A DNA stretch of 64,000 nucleotides from Siphonodentalium dalli (Eukaryota; Mollusca; Scaphopoda; Gadilida; Siphonodentaliidae). Positions 40,281 through 54,355 of the stretch are shown here, one piece after another. The notes below the pieces were generated by a model. It saw only the letters and a program-made list of their open reading frames with translations, was not told where the DNA came from and did not search any database. Both the position numbers and the translations under genes were made by a program. The stretch spans positions 23,252,991 through 23,316,990 of the forward strand of contig CP136061.1 in assembly GCA_032622095.1 (NCBI GenBank), read 5' to 3'. Position 1 is the stretch's first letter. Each line of letters starts with the position of its first letter.

Positions 40281-42679
40281 AGGATTTATGGTTCTAACCC
40301 AGAGATTCATTAATACAACTCAGGGATTTATGACTTTTTCGAAGGATTTGTGGCTCTAACCCAGAGATTCATGATTACAACTCAGGGATTTATGACTTTT
40401 TCGAAGGATTTGTGGCTCTAACCCAGAGATTCATGAATACAACGCAAGGATTTATGACCTTTTCGAAGGATTTAAGGCTCTAACCCCAAGATTCATGACT
40501 ACAACTCAGGGATTTATGACTTTTTCGAAGGATTTATGGTTCTAATCCAGAGATTCATGAATAGAACTCAGGGATTTATGACTTTTTCGAAGGATTTATG
40601 GTTCTAACCCAGAGATTCATTAATAGAACTCAGGGATTTATGACTTTTTCGAAGGATTTATGGTTCTAACCCAGAGATTCATGAATAGAACTCAGGGATT
40701 TATGACTTTTTCGAAGGATTTATGGCTTTAACCCCGAGATTCATGACTACAACTCAGGGATTTATGACTTTTTCGAAGGATTTATGGTTCTAACCCAGAG
40801 ATTCATGAATACAACTCAGGGATTTATGACTTTTTCGAAGGATTTAGGGTTCTAACCCAGAGATTCATGAATACAACTCAGGGATTTATGACTTTTTCGA
40901 AGGATTTGTGGCTCTAACCCAGAGATTCATGATTACAACTCAGGGATTTATGACTTTTTCGAAGGATTTGTGGCTCTAACTGAGAGATTCATGAATACAA
41001 CGCAAGGATTTATGACCTTTTCGAAGGATTTATGGCTCTAACCCCAAGATTCATGACTACAACTCAGGGATTTATGACTTGTTCGAAGGATTTATGGTTC
41101 TAACCCAGAGATTCATGAATAGAACTCAGGGATTTATGACTTTTTCGAAGGATTTATGGTTCTAACCCAGAGATTCATGAATAGAACTCAGGGATTTAGG
41201 ACTTTTTCGAAGGATTTATGGTTCTAACCCAGAGATTCATGAATAGAACTCAGGGATTTATGACTTTTTCGAAGGATTTATGGCTTTAACCCCGAGATTC
41301 ATGACTACAACTCAGGGATTTATGACTTTTTCGAAGGATTTATGGTTCTAACTCAGAGATTCATGAATACAACTCAGGGATTTATGACTTTTTCGAAGGA
41401 TTTATGGTTCTAACCCAGAGATTCATGAATACAACTCAGGGATTTATGACTTTTTCGAAGGATTTGTGGCTCTAACCCAGAGATTCATGATTACAACTCA
41501 GGGATTTATGACTTTTTCGAAGGATTTGGGGCTCTAACCCAGAGATTCATGAATACAACTCAGGGATTTATGACTTTTCGAAGGATTTATGGCTCAAACC
41601 CCGAGATTCATGACTACAACTCAGGGATTTATGACTTTTTCGAAGGATTTATGGTTCTAACCCAGAGATTCACGAATAGAACTCAGGGATTTAAGACTTT
41701 TTCGAAGGATTTATGGTTCTAACCCAGAGATTCATGAATAGAACTCAGGGATTTATGACTTTTTCGAAGGATTTATGGTTCTAACCCAGAGATTCATGAA
41801 TAGAACTCAGGGATTTATGACTTTTTCGAAGGATTTATGGCTTTAACCCCGAGATTCATGACTACAACTCAGGGATTTATGACTTTTTCGAAGGATTTAT
41901 GGTTCTAACCCAGAGATTCATGAATAGAACTCAGGGATTTATGACTTTTTCGAAGGATTTATGGTTCTAACCCAGAGATTCAAGAATAGAACTCAGGGAT
42001 TTATGACTTTTTCGAAGGATTTATGGCTTTAACCCCGAGATTCATGACTACAACTCAGGGATTTATGACTTTTTCGAAGGATTTATGGTTCTAACCCAGA
42101 GATTCATGAATACAACTCAGGGATTTATGACTTTTTCGAAGGATTTGTGGCTCTAACCCAGAGATTCATGAATACAACGCAGGGATTTATGACTTTTTCG
42201 AAGGATTTATGGCTCTAACCCAGAGATTCATGAATACAACGCAAGGATTTATGACTTTTTCGAAGGATTTATGGCTCAAACCCCGAGATTCATGACTACA
42301 ACTCAGGGATTTATGACTTTTTTGAAGGATTTATGGTTCTAACCCAGAGATTCACGAATAGAACTCAGGGATTTATGACTTTTTCGAAGGATTTATGGTT
42401 CTAACCCAGAGATTCATGAATAGAACTCAGGGATTTATGACTTTTTCGAAGGATTTATGGTTCTAACCCAGAGATTCATGAATAGAACTCAGGGATTTAT
42501 GACTTTTTCGAAGGATTTATGGCTTTAACCCCGAGATTCATGACTACAACTCAGGGATTTATGACTTTTTCGAAGGATTTATGGTTCTAACCCAGAGATT
42601 CATGAATACAACTCAGGGATTTATGACTTTTTCGAAGGATTTGTGGCTCTAACCCAGAGATTCATGATTACAACTCAGG

Positions 42680-44228
42680 GATTTATGACTTTTTCGAAGG
42701 ATTTGTGGCTCTAACCCAGAGATTCATGAATACAACGCAAGGATTTATGACCTTTTCGAAGGATTTATGGCTCTAACCCCAAGATTCATGACTACAACTC
42801 AGGGATTTATGACTTTTTCGAAGGATTTATGGTTCTAACCCAGAGATTCATGAATAGAACTCAGGGATTTATGACTTTTTCGAAGGATTTATGGTTCTAA
42901 CCCAGAGATTCATGAATAGAACTCAGGGATTTATGACTTTTTCGAAGGATTTATGGTTCTAACCCAGAGATTCATGAATAGAACTCAGGGATTTATGACT
43001 TTTTCGAAGGATTTATGGCTTTAACCCCGAGATTCATGACTACAACTCAGGGATTTATGACTTTTTCGAAGGATTTATGGTTCTAACCCAGAGATTCATG
43101 AATACAACTCAGGGATTTATGACTTTTTCGAAGGATTTATGGTTCTAACCCAGAGATTCATGAATACAACTCAGGGATTTATGACTTTTTCGAAGGATTT
43201 GTTGCTCTAACCCAGAGATTCATGATTACAACTCAGGGATTTATGACTTTTTCGAAGGATTTGTGGCTCTAACCCAGAGATTCATGAATACAACGCAAGG
43301 ATTTATGACCTTTTCGATGGATTTATGGCTCTAACCCCAAGATTCATGACTACAACTCAGGGATTTATGACTTTTTCGAAGGATTTATGGTTCTAACCCA
43401 GAGATTCATGAATAGAACTCAGGGATTTATGACTTTTTCGAAGGATTTATGGTTCTAACCCAGAGATTCATGAATAGAACTCAGGGATTTATGACTTTTT
43501 CGAAGGATTTATGGCTTTAACCCCGAGATTCATGACTACAACTCAGGGATTTATGACTTTTTCGAAGGATTTATGGTTCTAACCCAGAGATTCATGAATA
43601 CAACTCAGGGATTTATGACTTTTTCGAAGGATTTATGGTTCTAACCCAGAGATTCATGAATACAACTCAGGGATTTATGACTTTTTCGAAGGATTTGTGG
43701 CTCTAACCCAGAGATTCATGATTACAACTCAGGGATTTATGACTTTTTCGAAGGATTTGTGGCTCTAACCCAGAGATTCATGAATACAACTCAGGGATTT
43801 ATGACTTTTCGAAGGATTTATGGCTCAAACCTCGAGATTCATGACTACAACTCAGGGATTTATGACTTTTTTGAAGGATTTATGGTTCTAACCCAGAGAT
43901 TCACGAATAGAACTCAGGGATTTATGACTTTTTCGAAGGATTTATGGTTCTAACCCAGAGATTCATGAATAGAACTCAGGGATTTATGACTTTTTCGAAG
44001 GATTTATGGTTCTAACCCAGAGATTCATGAATAGAACTCAGGGATTTATGACTTTTTCGAAGGATTTATGGCTTTAACCCCGAGATTCATGACTACAACT
44101 CAGGGATTTATGACTTTTTCGAAGGATTTATGGTTCTAACCCAGAGATTCATGAATACAACTCAGGGATTTATGACTTTTTCGAAGGATTTGTGGCTCTA
44201 ACCCAGAGATTCATGATTACAACTCAGG
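42680..44228 (+). repeat. 25-monomer higher-order repeat, 1,549 bp
   Basis: This is the copy of the 38,218-39,766 unit produced by the 4,462-bp duplication, including the TTCGATGG marker at 43,313. It is followed immediately by an expanded 33-monomer version. Confidence 0.85.
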
Positions 44229-46273
44229 GATTTATGACTTTTTCGAAGGATTTGTGGCTCTAACCCAGAGATTCATGAATACAACGCAAGGATTTATGAC
44301 CTTTTCGAAGGATTTATGGCTCTAACCCCAAGATTCATGACTACAACTCAGGGATTTATGACTTTTTCGAAGGATTTATGGTTCTAACCCAGAGATTCAT
44401 GAATAGAACTCAGGGATTTATGACTTTTTCGAAGGATTTATGGTTCTAACCCAGAGATTCATGAATAGAACTCAGGGATTTATGACTTTTTCGAAGGATT
44501 TATGGTTCTAACCCAGAGATTCATGAATAGAACTCAGGGATTTATGACTTTTTCGAAGGATTTATGGCTTTAACCCCGAGATTCATGACTACAACTCAGG
44601 GATTTATGACTTTTTCGAAGGATTTATGGTTCTAACCCAGAGATTCATGAATACAACTCAGGGATTTATGACTTTTTCGAAGGATTTATGGTTCTAACCC
44701 AGAGATTCATGAATACAACTCAGGGATTTATGACTTTTTCGAAGGATTTGTTGCTCTAACCCAGAGATTCATGATTACAACTCAGGGATTTATGACTTTT
44801 TCGAAGGATTTGTGGCTCTAACCCAGAGATTCATGAATACAACGCAAGGATTTATGACCTTTTCGAAGGATTTATGGCTCTAACCCCAAGATTCATGACT
44901 ACAACTCAGGGATTTATGACTTTTTCGAAGGATTTATGGTTCTAACCCAGAGATTCATGAATAGAACTCAGGGATTTATGACTTTTTCGAAGGATTTATG
45001 GTTCTAACCCAGAGATTCATGAATAGAACTCAGGGATTTATGACTTTTTCGAAGGATTTATGGCTTTAACCCCGAGATTCATGACTACAACTCAGGGATT
45101 TATGACTTTTTCGAAGGATTTATGGTTCTAACCCAGAGATTCATGAATACAACTCAGGGATTTATGACTTTTTCGAAGGATTTATGGTTCTAACCCAGAG
45201 ATTCATGAATACAACTCAGGGATTTATGACTTTTTCGAAGGATTTGTTGCTCTAACCCAGAGATTCATGATTACAACTCAGGGATTTATGACTTTTTCGA
45301 AGGATTTGTGGCTCTAACCCAGAGATTCATGAATACAACGCAAGGATTTATGACCTTTTCGAAGGATTTATGGCTCTAACCCCAAGATTCATGACTACAA
45401 CTCAGGGATTTATGACTTTTTCGAAGGATTTATGGTTCTAACCCAGAGATTCATGAATAGAACTCAGGGATTTATGACTTTTTCGAAGGATTTATGGTTC
45501 TAACCCAGAGATTCATGAATAGAACTCAGGGATTTATGACTTTTTCGAAGGATTTATGGCTTTAACCCCGAGATTCATGACTACAACTCAGGGATTTATG
45601 ACTTTTTCGAAGGATTTATGGTTCTAACCCAGAGATTCATGAATACAACTCAGGGATTTATGACTTTTTCGAAGGATTTATGGTTCTAACCCAGAGATTC
45701 ATGAATACAACTCAGGGATTTATGACTTTTTCGAAGGATTTGTGGCTCTAACCCAGAGATTCATGATTACAACTCAGGGATTTATGACTTTTTCGAAGGA
45801 TTTGTGGCTCTAACCCAGAGATTCATGAATACAACTCAGGGATTTATGACTTTTCGAAGGATTTATGGCTCAAACCTCGAGATTCATGACTACAACTCAG
45901 GGATTTATGACTTTTTTGAAGGATTTATGGTTCTAACCCAGAGATTCACGAATAGAACTCAGGGATTTATGACTTTTTCGAAGGATTTATGGTTCTAACC
46001 CAGAGATTCATGAATAGAACTCAGGGATTTATGACTTTTTCGAAGGATTTATGGTTCTAACCCAGAGATTCATGAATAGAACTCAGGGATTTATGACTTT
46101 TTCGAAGGATTTATGGCTTTAACCCCGAGATTCATGACTACAACTCAGGGATTTATGACTTTTTCGAAGGATTTATGGTTCTAACCCAGAGATTCATGAA
46201 TACAACTCAGGGATTTATGACTTTTTCGAAGGATTTGTGGCTCTAACCCAGAGATTCATGATTACAACTCAGG
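44229..46273 (+). repeat. 33-monomer expanded higher-order repeat, 2,045 bp
   Basis: The order is A B C C C D E E G, A B C C D E E G, A B C C D E E F, H I J C C D E F. This equals the 25-monomer unit with one extra 8-monomer block (496 bp), visible as GTTGCTC at 44,750 and 45,246. It shows that 8-monomer blocks are themselves gained and lost in register. The H module is at 45,804. Confidence 0.8.
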
Positions 46274-49200
46274 GATTTATGACTTTTTCGAAGGATTTGT
46301 GGCTCTAACCCAGAGATTCATGAATACAACGCAAGGATTTATGACCTTTTCGAAGGATTTATGGCTCTAACCCCAAGATTCATGACTACAACTCAGGGAT
46401 TTATGACTTTTTCGAAGGATTTATGGTTCTAACCCAGAGATTCATGAATAGAACTCAGGGATTTATGACTTTTTCGAAGGATTTATGGTTCTAACCCAGA
46501 GATTCATGAATAGAACTCAGGGATTTATGACTTTTTCGAAGGATTTATGGTTCTAACCCAGAGATTCATGAATAGAACTCAGGGATTTATGACTTTTTCG
46601 AAGGATTTATGGCTTTAACCCCGAGATTCATGACTACAACTCAGGGATTTATGACTTTTTCGAAGGATTTATGGTTCTAACCCAGAGATTCATGAATACA
46701 ACTCAGGGATTTATGACTTTTTCGAAGGATTTATGGTTCTAACCCAGAGATTCATGAATACAACTCAGGGATTTATGACTTTTTCGAAGGATTTGTTGCT
46801 CTAACCCAGAGATTCATGATTACAACTCAGGGATTTATGACTTTTTCGAAGGATTTGTGGCTCTAACCCAGAGATTCATGAATACAACGCAAGGATTTAT
46901 GACCTTTTCGAAGGATTTATGGCTCTAACCCCAAGATTCATGACTACAACTCAGGGATTTATGACTTTTTCGAAGGATTTATGGTTCTAACCCAGAGATT
47001 CATGAATAGAACTCAGGGATTTATGACTTTTTCGAAGGATTTATGGTTCTAACCCAGAGATTCATGAATAGAACTCAGGGATTTATGACTTTTTCGAAGG
47101 ATTTATGGCTTTAACCCCGAGATTCATGACTACAACTCAGGGATTTATGACTTTTTCGAAGGATTTATGGTTCTAACCCAGAGATTCATGAATACAACTC
47201 AGGGATTTATGACTTTTTCGAAGGATTTATGGTTCTAACCCAGAGATTCATGAATAGAACTCAGGGATTTATGACTTTTTCGAAGGATTTGTGGCTCTAA
47301 CCCAGAGATTCATGATTACAACTCAGGGATTTATGACTTTTTCGAAGGATTTGTGGCTCTAACCCAGAGATTCATGAATACAACTCAGGGATTTATGACT
47401 TTTCGAAGGATTTATGGCTCAAACCTCGAGATTCATGACTACAACTCAGGGATTTATGACTTTTTTGAAGGATTTATGGTTCTAACCCAGAGATTCACGA
47501 ATAGAACTCAGGGATTTATGACTTTTTCGAAGGATTTATGGTTCTAACCCAGAGATTCATGAATACAACGCAGGGATTTATGACTTTTTCGAAGGATTTA
47601 TGGCTCTAACCCAGAGATTCATGAATACAACGCAAGGATTTATGACTTTTTCGAAGGATTTATGGCTCAAACCCCGAGATTCATGACTACAACTCAGGGA
47701 TTTATGACTTTTTTGAAGGATTTATGGTTCTAACCCAGAGATTCACGAATAGAACTCAGGGATTTATGACTTTTTCGAAGGATTTATGGTTCTAACCCAG
47801 AGATTCATGAATAGAACTCAGGGATTTATGACTTTTTCGAAGGATTTATGGTTCTAACCCAGAGATTCATGAATAGAACTCAGGGATTTATGACTTTTTC
47901 GAAGGATTTATGGCTTTAACCCCGAGATTCATGACTACAACTCAGGGATTTATGACTTTTTCGAAGGATTTATGGTTCTAACCCAGAGATTCATGAATAC
48001 AACTCAGGGATTTATGACTTTTTCGAAGGATTTGTGGCTCTAACCCAGAGATTCATGATTACAACTCAGGGATTTATGACTTTTTCGAAGGATTTGTGGC
48101 TCTAACCCAGAGATTCATGAATACAACGCAAGGATTTATGACCTTTTCGAAGGATTTATGGCTCTAACCCCAAGATTCATGACTACAACTCAGGGATTTA
48201 TGACTTTTTCGAAGGATTTATGGTTCTAACCCAGAGATTCATGAATAGAACTCAGGGATTTATGACTTTTTCGAAGGATTTATGGTTCTAACCCAGAGAT
48301 TCATGAATAGAACTCAGGGATTTATGACTTTTTCGAAGGATTTATGGTTCTAACCCAGAGATTCATGAATACAACTCAGGGATTTATGACTTTTTCGAAG
48401 GATTTATGGTTCTAACCCAGAGATTCATGAATACAACTCAGGGATTTATGACTTTTTCGAAGGATTTGTGGCTCTAACCCAGAGATTCATGATTACAACT
48501 CAGGGATTTATGACTTTTTCGAAGGATTTGTGGCTCTAACCCAGAGATTCATGAATACAACTCAGGGATTTATGACTTTTCGAAGGATTTATGGCTCAAA
48601 CCTCGAGATTCATGACTACAACTCAGGGATTTATGACTTTTTTGAAGGATTTATGGTTCTAACCCAGAGATTCACGAATAGAACTCAGGGATTTATGACT
48701 TTTTCGAAGGATTTATGGTTCTAACCCAGAGATTCATGAATACAACGCAGGGATTTATGACTTTTTCGAAGGATTTATGGCTCTAACCCAGAGATTCATG
48801 AATACAACGCAAGGATTTATGACTTTTTCGAAGGATTTATGGCTCAAACCCCGAGATTCATGACTACAACTCAGGGATTTATGACTTTTTTGAAGGATTT
48901 ATGGTTCTAACCCAGAGATTCACGAATAGAACTCAGGGATTTATGACTTTTTCGAAGGATTTATGGTTCTAACCCAGAGATTCATGAATAGAACTCAGGG
49001 ATTTATAACTTTTTCGAAGGATTTATGGTTCTAACCCAGAGATTCATGAATAGAACTCAGGGATTTATGACTTTTTCGAAGGATTTATGGCTTTAACCCC
49101 GAGATTCATGACTACAACTCAGGGATTTATGACTTTTTCGAAGGATTTATGGTTCTAACCCAGAGATTCATGAATACAACTCAGGGATTTATGACTTTTT

Positions 49201-49850
49201 CGAAGGATTTGTGGCTCTAACCCAGAGATTCATGATTACAACTCAGGGATTTATGACTTTTTCGAAGGATTTGTGGCTCTAACCCAGAGATTCATGAATA
49301 CAACGCAAGGATTTATGACCTTTTCGAAGGATTTATGGCTCTAACCCCAAGATTCATGACTACAACTCAGGGATTTATGACTTTTTCGAAGGATTTATGG
49401 TTCTAACCCAGAGATTCATGAATAGAACTCAGGGATTTATGACTTTTTCGAAGGATTTATGGTTCTAACCCAGAGATTCATGAATAGAACTCAGGGATTT
49501 ATGACTTTTTCGAAGGATTTATGGTTCTAACCCAGAGATTCATGAATAGAACTCAGGGATTTATGACTTTTTCGAAGGATTTATGGCTTTAACCCCGAGA
49601 TTCATGACTACAACTCAGGGATTTATGACTTTTTCGAAGGATTTATGGTTCTAACCCAGAGATTCATGAATACAACTCAGGGATTTATGACTTTTTCGAA
49701 GGATTTGTGGCTCTAACCCAGAGATTCATGATTACAACTCAGGGATTTATGACTTTTTCGAAGGATTTGTGGCTCTAACCCAGAGATTCATGAATACAAC
49801 GCAAGGATTTATGACCTTTTCGAAGGATTTATGGCTCTAACCCCAAGATT
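46274..49850 (+). repeat. 25-monomer-derived satellite, truncated units
   Basis: From 46,274 the order is A B C C C D E E G, A B C C D E, C, F, H I J: 20 monomers, with a C replacing the second E at about 47,250. It then switches to the AACGCAGGG and AACGCAAGG monomers and a second I-J pair, as at 28.4 kb. A further module is at 48,530, 1,177 bp (19 monomers minus 1) after the one at 47,353, whereas the equivalent interval at 28-29.6 kb is 1,301 bp: a two-monomer difference. This region is the counterpart of about 27-30 kb. There is no gene. Confidence 0.7.
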
Positions 49851-52320
49851 CATGACTACAACTCAGGGATTTATGACTTTTTCGAAGGATTTATGGTTCT
49901 AACCCAGAGATTCATGAATATAACTCAGGGATTTATGACTTTTTCGAAGGATTTATGGTTCTAACCCAGAGATTCATGAATACAACGCAGGGATTTATGA
50001 CTTTTTCGAAGGATTTGTGGCTCTAACCCAGAGATTCGTGAATACAACGCAAGGATTTATGACCTTTTCGAAGGATTTATGGCTCTAACCCCGAGATTCA
50101 TGACTACAACTCAGGGATTTATGACTTTTTCGAAGGATTTATGGTTCTAACCCAGAGATTCATGAATAGAACTCAGGGATTTATGACCTTTTCGAAGGAT
50201 TTATGGTTCTAACCCAGAGATTCATGAATAGAACTCAGGGATTTATGACTTTTTCGAAGGATTTATGGTTCTAACCCAGAGATTCATGAATAGAACTCAG
50301 GGATTTATGACTTTTTTGAAGGATTTATGGCTTTAACCCCGAGATTCATGACTACAACTCAGGGATTTATGACTTTTTCGAAGGATTTATGGTTCTAACC
50401 CAGAGATTCATGAATACAACTCAGGGATTTATGACTTTTTCGAAGGATTTGTGGCTCTAACCCAGAGATTCATGAATACAACGCAGGGATTTATGACTTT
50501 TTCGAAGGATTTATGGCTCTAACCCAGAGATTCATGAATACAACGCAAGGATTTATGACTTTTTCGAAGGATTTATGGCTCAAACCCCGAGATTCATGAC
50601 TACAACTCAGGGATTTATGACTTTTTTGAAGGATTTATGGTTCTAACCCAGAGATTCACGAATAGAACTCAGGGATTTATGACTTTTTCGAAGGATTTAT
50701 GGTTCTAACCCAGAGATTCATGAATAGAACTCAGGGATTTATGACTTTTTCGAAGGATTTATGGTTCTAACCCAGAGATTCATGAATAGAACTCAGGGAT
50801 TTATGACTTTTTCGAAGGATTTATGGCTTTAACCCCGAGATTCATGACTACAACTCAGGGATTTATGACTTTTTCGAAGGATTTATGGTTCTAACCCAGA
50901 GATTCATTAATACAACTCAGGGATTTATGACTTTTTCGAAGGATTTGTGGCTCTAACCCAGAGATTCATGATTACAACTCAGGGATTTATGACTTTTTCG
51001 AAGGATTTGTGGCTCTAACCCAGAGATTCATGAATACAACGCAAGGATTTATGACCTTTTCGAAGGATTTAAGGCTCTTACCCCAAGATTCATGACTACA
51101 ACTCAGGGATTTATGACTTTTTCGAAGGATTTATGGTTCTAACCCAGAGATTCATGAATAGAACTCAGGGATTTATGACTTTTTCGAAGGATTTATGGTT
51201 CTAACCCAGAGATTCATGAATAGAACTCAGGGATTTATGACTTTTTCGAAGGATTTATGGTTCTAACCCAGAGATTCATGAATAGAACTCAGGGATTTAT
51301 GACTTTTTCGAAGGATTTATGGCTTTAACCCCGAGATTCATGACTACAACTCAGGGATTTATGACTTTTTCGAAGGATTTATGGTTCTAACCCAGAGATT
51401 CATGAATACAACTCAGGGATTTATGACTTTTTCGAAGGATTTAGGGTTCTAACCCAGAGATTCATGAATACAACTCAGGGATTTATGACTTTTTCGAAGG
51501 ATTTGTGGCTCTAACCCAGAGATTCATGATTACAACTCAGGGATTTATGACTTTTTCGAAGGATTTGTGGCTCTAACCGAGAGATTCATGAATACAACGC
51601 AAGGATTTATGACCTTTTCGAAGGATTTATGGCTCTAACCCCAAGATTCATGACTACAACTCAGGGATTTATGACTTTTTCGAAGGATTTATGGTTCTAA
51701 CCCAGAGATTCATGAATAGAACTCAGGGATTTATGACTTTTTCGAAGGATTTATGGTTCTAACCCAGAGATTCATGAATAGAACTCAGGGATTTAGGACT
51801 TTTTCGAAGGATTTATGGTTCTAACCCAGAGATTCATGAATAGAACTCAGGGATTTATGACTTTTTCGAAGGATTTATGGCTTTAACCCCGAGATTCATG
51901 ACTACAACTCAGGGATTTATGACTTTTTCGAAGGATTTATGGTTCTAACTCAGAGATTCATGAATACAACTCAGGGATTTATGACTTTTTCGAAGGATTT
52001 ATGGTTCTAACCCAGAGATTCATGAATACAACTCAGGGATTTATGACTTTTTCGAAGGATTTGTGGCTCTAACCCAGAGATTCATGATTACAACTCAGGG
52101 ATTTATCACTTTTTCGAAGGATTTGTGGCTCTAACCCAGAGATTCATGAATACAACTCAGGGATTTATGACTTTTCGAAGGATTTATGGCTCAAACCCCG
52201 AGATTCATGACTACAACTCAGGGATTTATGACTTTTTCGAAGGATTTATGGTTCTAACCCAGAGATTCACGAATAGAACTCAGGGATTTATGACTTTTTC
52301 GAAGGATTTATGGTTCTAAC
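49850..52320 (+). repeat. Partial third copy of block beta
   Basis: This stretch follows about 18,990-21,458 at a constant offset of 30,862 bp: TTCGTGAATAC at 50,035 (19,173), GGATTTAGGGTTC at 51,439 (20,577) and the H-I-J module at 52,125 (21,263). It is less similar to 19-21.4 kb than beta copy 2 is. It has AACCCCGAG where that copy has AACTCCGAG (about 50,090), TTCATGAC instead of TTCAAGAC (about 50,593), plus private CTCTTACCCC (about 51,075) and GGATTTATCAC (about 52,102). It is an older relative rather than a recent duplicate. Confidence 0.75.
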
Positions 52321-52990
52321 CCAGAGATTCATGAATACAACTCAGGGATTTATGACTTTTTCGAAGGATTTATGGTTCTAACCCAGAGATTCATGAATAG
52401 AACTCATGGATTTATGACTTTTTCGAAGGATTTATGGCTTTAACCCCGAGATTCATGACTACAACTCAGGGATTTATGACTTTTTCGAAGGATTTATGGT
52501 TCTAACCCAGAGATTCATGAATACAACTCAGGGATTTATGACTTTTTCGAAGGATTTGTGGCTCTAACCCAGAGATTCATGATTACAACTCAGGGATTTA
52601 TGACTTTTTCGAAGGATTTATGGTTCTAACCCAGAGATTCATGAATAGAACTCAGGGATTTATGACTTTTTCGAAAGATTTAATGTTCTAACCCAGAGAT
52701 TCATGAATAGAACTCAGGGATTTATGACTTTTTCGAAGGATTTATGGCTTTAACCCCGAGATTCATAACTACAACTCAGGGATTTATGACTTTTTCGAAG
52801 GATTTATGGTTCTAACCCAGAGATTCATTAATACAACTCAGGGATTTATGACTTTTTCGAAGGATTTGTGGCTCTAACCCAGAGATTCATGATTACAACT
52901 CAGGGATTTATGACTTTTTCGAAGGATTTGTGGCTCTAACCCAGAGATTCATGAATACAACGCAAGGATTTATGACCTTTTCGAAGGATT
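52320..52990 (+). repeat. Satellite with hybrid monomer order
   Basis: About eleven monomers follow the module at 52,125. They include one with AACTCATGG (52,403), seen elsewhere only in alpha-type and 54-62 kb segments, the CGAAAGATTTAATG variant (about 52,672) and CATAACTAC (about 52,764). The last two markers recur at about 55.0, 57.2 and 62.4 kb. This mixes alpha-like and right-end features. No gene is seen. Confidence 0.65.
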
Positions 52991-52991
52991 T

Positions 52992-54355
52992 ATGGCTCTA
53001 ACCCCAAGATTCATGACTACAACTCAGGGATTTATGACTTTTTCGAAGGATTTATGGTTCTAACCCAGAGATTCATGAATAGAACTCAGGGATTTATGAC
53101 TTTTTCGAAGGATTTATGGTTCTAATCCAGAGATTCATGAATAGAACTCAGGGATTTATGACTTTTTCGAAGGATTTATGGTTCTAACCCAGAGATTCAT
53201 GAATAGAACTCAGGGATTTATGACTTTTTCGAAGGATTTATGGCTTTAACCCCGAGATTCATGACTACAACTCAGGGATTTATGACTTTTTCGAAGGATT
53301 TATGGTTCTAACCCAGAGATTCATGAATACAACTCAGGGATTTATGACTTTTTCGAAGGATTTATGGTTCTAACCCAGAGATTCATGAATACAACTCAGG
53401 GATTTATGACTTTTTCGAAGGATTTGTGGCTCTAACCCAGAGATTCATGATTACAACTCAGGGATTTATGACTTTTTCGAAGGATTTGTGGCTCTAACCC
53501 AGAGATTCATGAATACAACTCAGGGATTTATGACTTTTCGAAGGATTTATGGCTCAAACCCCGAGATTCATGACTACAACTCAGGGATTTATGACTTTTT
53601 TGAAGGATTTATGGTTCTAACCCAGAGATTCACGAATAGAACTCAGGGATTTATGACTTTTTCGAAGGATTTATGGCTCTAACCCCAAGATTCATGACTA
53701 CAACTCAGGGATTTATGACTTTTTCGAAGGATTTATGGTTCTAACCCAGAGATTCATGAATAGAACTCAGGGATTTATGACTTTTTCGAAGGATTTATGG
53801 TTCTAATCCAGAGATTCATGAATAGAACTCAGGGATTTATGACTTTTTCGAAGGATTTATGGTTCTAACCCAGAGATTCATGAATAGAACTCAGGGATTT
53901 ATGACTTTTTCGAAGGATTTATGGCTTTAACCCCGAGATTCATGACTACAACTCAGGGATTTATGACTTTTTCGAAGGATTTATGGTTCTAACCCAGAGA
54001 TTCATGAATACAACTCAGGGATTTATGACTTTTTCGAAGGATTTATGGTTCTAACCCAGAGATTCATGAATACAACTCAGGGATTTATGACTTTTTCGAA
54101 GGATTTGTGGCTCTAACCCAGAGATTCATGATTACAACTCAGGGATTTATGACTTTTTCGAAGGATTTGTGGCTCTAACCCAGAGATTCATGAATACAAC
54201 TCAGGGATTTATGACTTTTCGAAGGATTTATGGCTCAAACCCCGAGATTCATGACTACAACTCAGGGATTTATGACTTTTTTGAAGGATTTATGGTTCTA
54301 ACCCAGAGATTCACGAATAGAACTCAGGGATTTATGACTTTTTCGAAGGATTTAT
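52992..54355 (+). repeat. 681-bp tandem duplication (11 monomers minus 1)
   Basis: The stretch from a B-type monomer (GGCTCTAACCCCAAG) at about 52,992 through the H-I-J module at 53,488 repeats from about 53,674 through the module at 54,169. GGTTCTAATCCAG sits at about 53,118 and 53,799. The junction near 53,672 falls inside the module, so J runs straight into a B-type monomer there (GGCTC instead of GGTTC). This also changes the last residue of the spurious reading frame from F to L. Confidence 0.85.

Larger units (their letters stand above)
35830..44755 (+). repeat. 4,462-bp tandem duplication (72 monomers minus 2)
   Basis: Two adjacent copies, about 35,830-40,290 and about 40,292-44,755, share every marker I compared at exactly 4,462 bp: CATTAATAC (35,846/40,308), GGTTCTAATCCAG (about 36,078/40,540), CTAACTGAG (36,514/40,976), GACTTGTTCG (36,614/41,076), the T4 sites (37,110/41,572 and 39,341/43,803) and TTCGATGG (38,851/43,313). 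I saw no difference between the copies. The junction near 40.28-40.29 kb joins an E-E pair to the CATTAATAC monomer. Where copy 2 ends, the array resumes the normal E-to-G order, which identifies the second copy as inserted in register. This is the youngest large event in the window. Confidence 0.85.
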
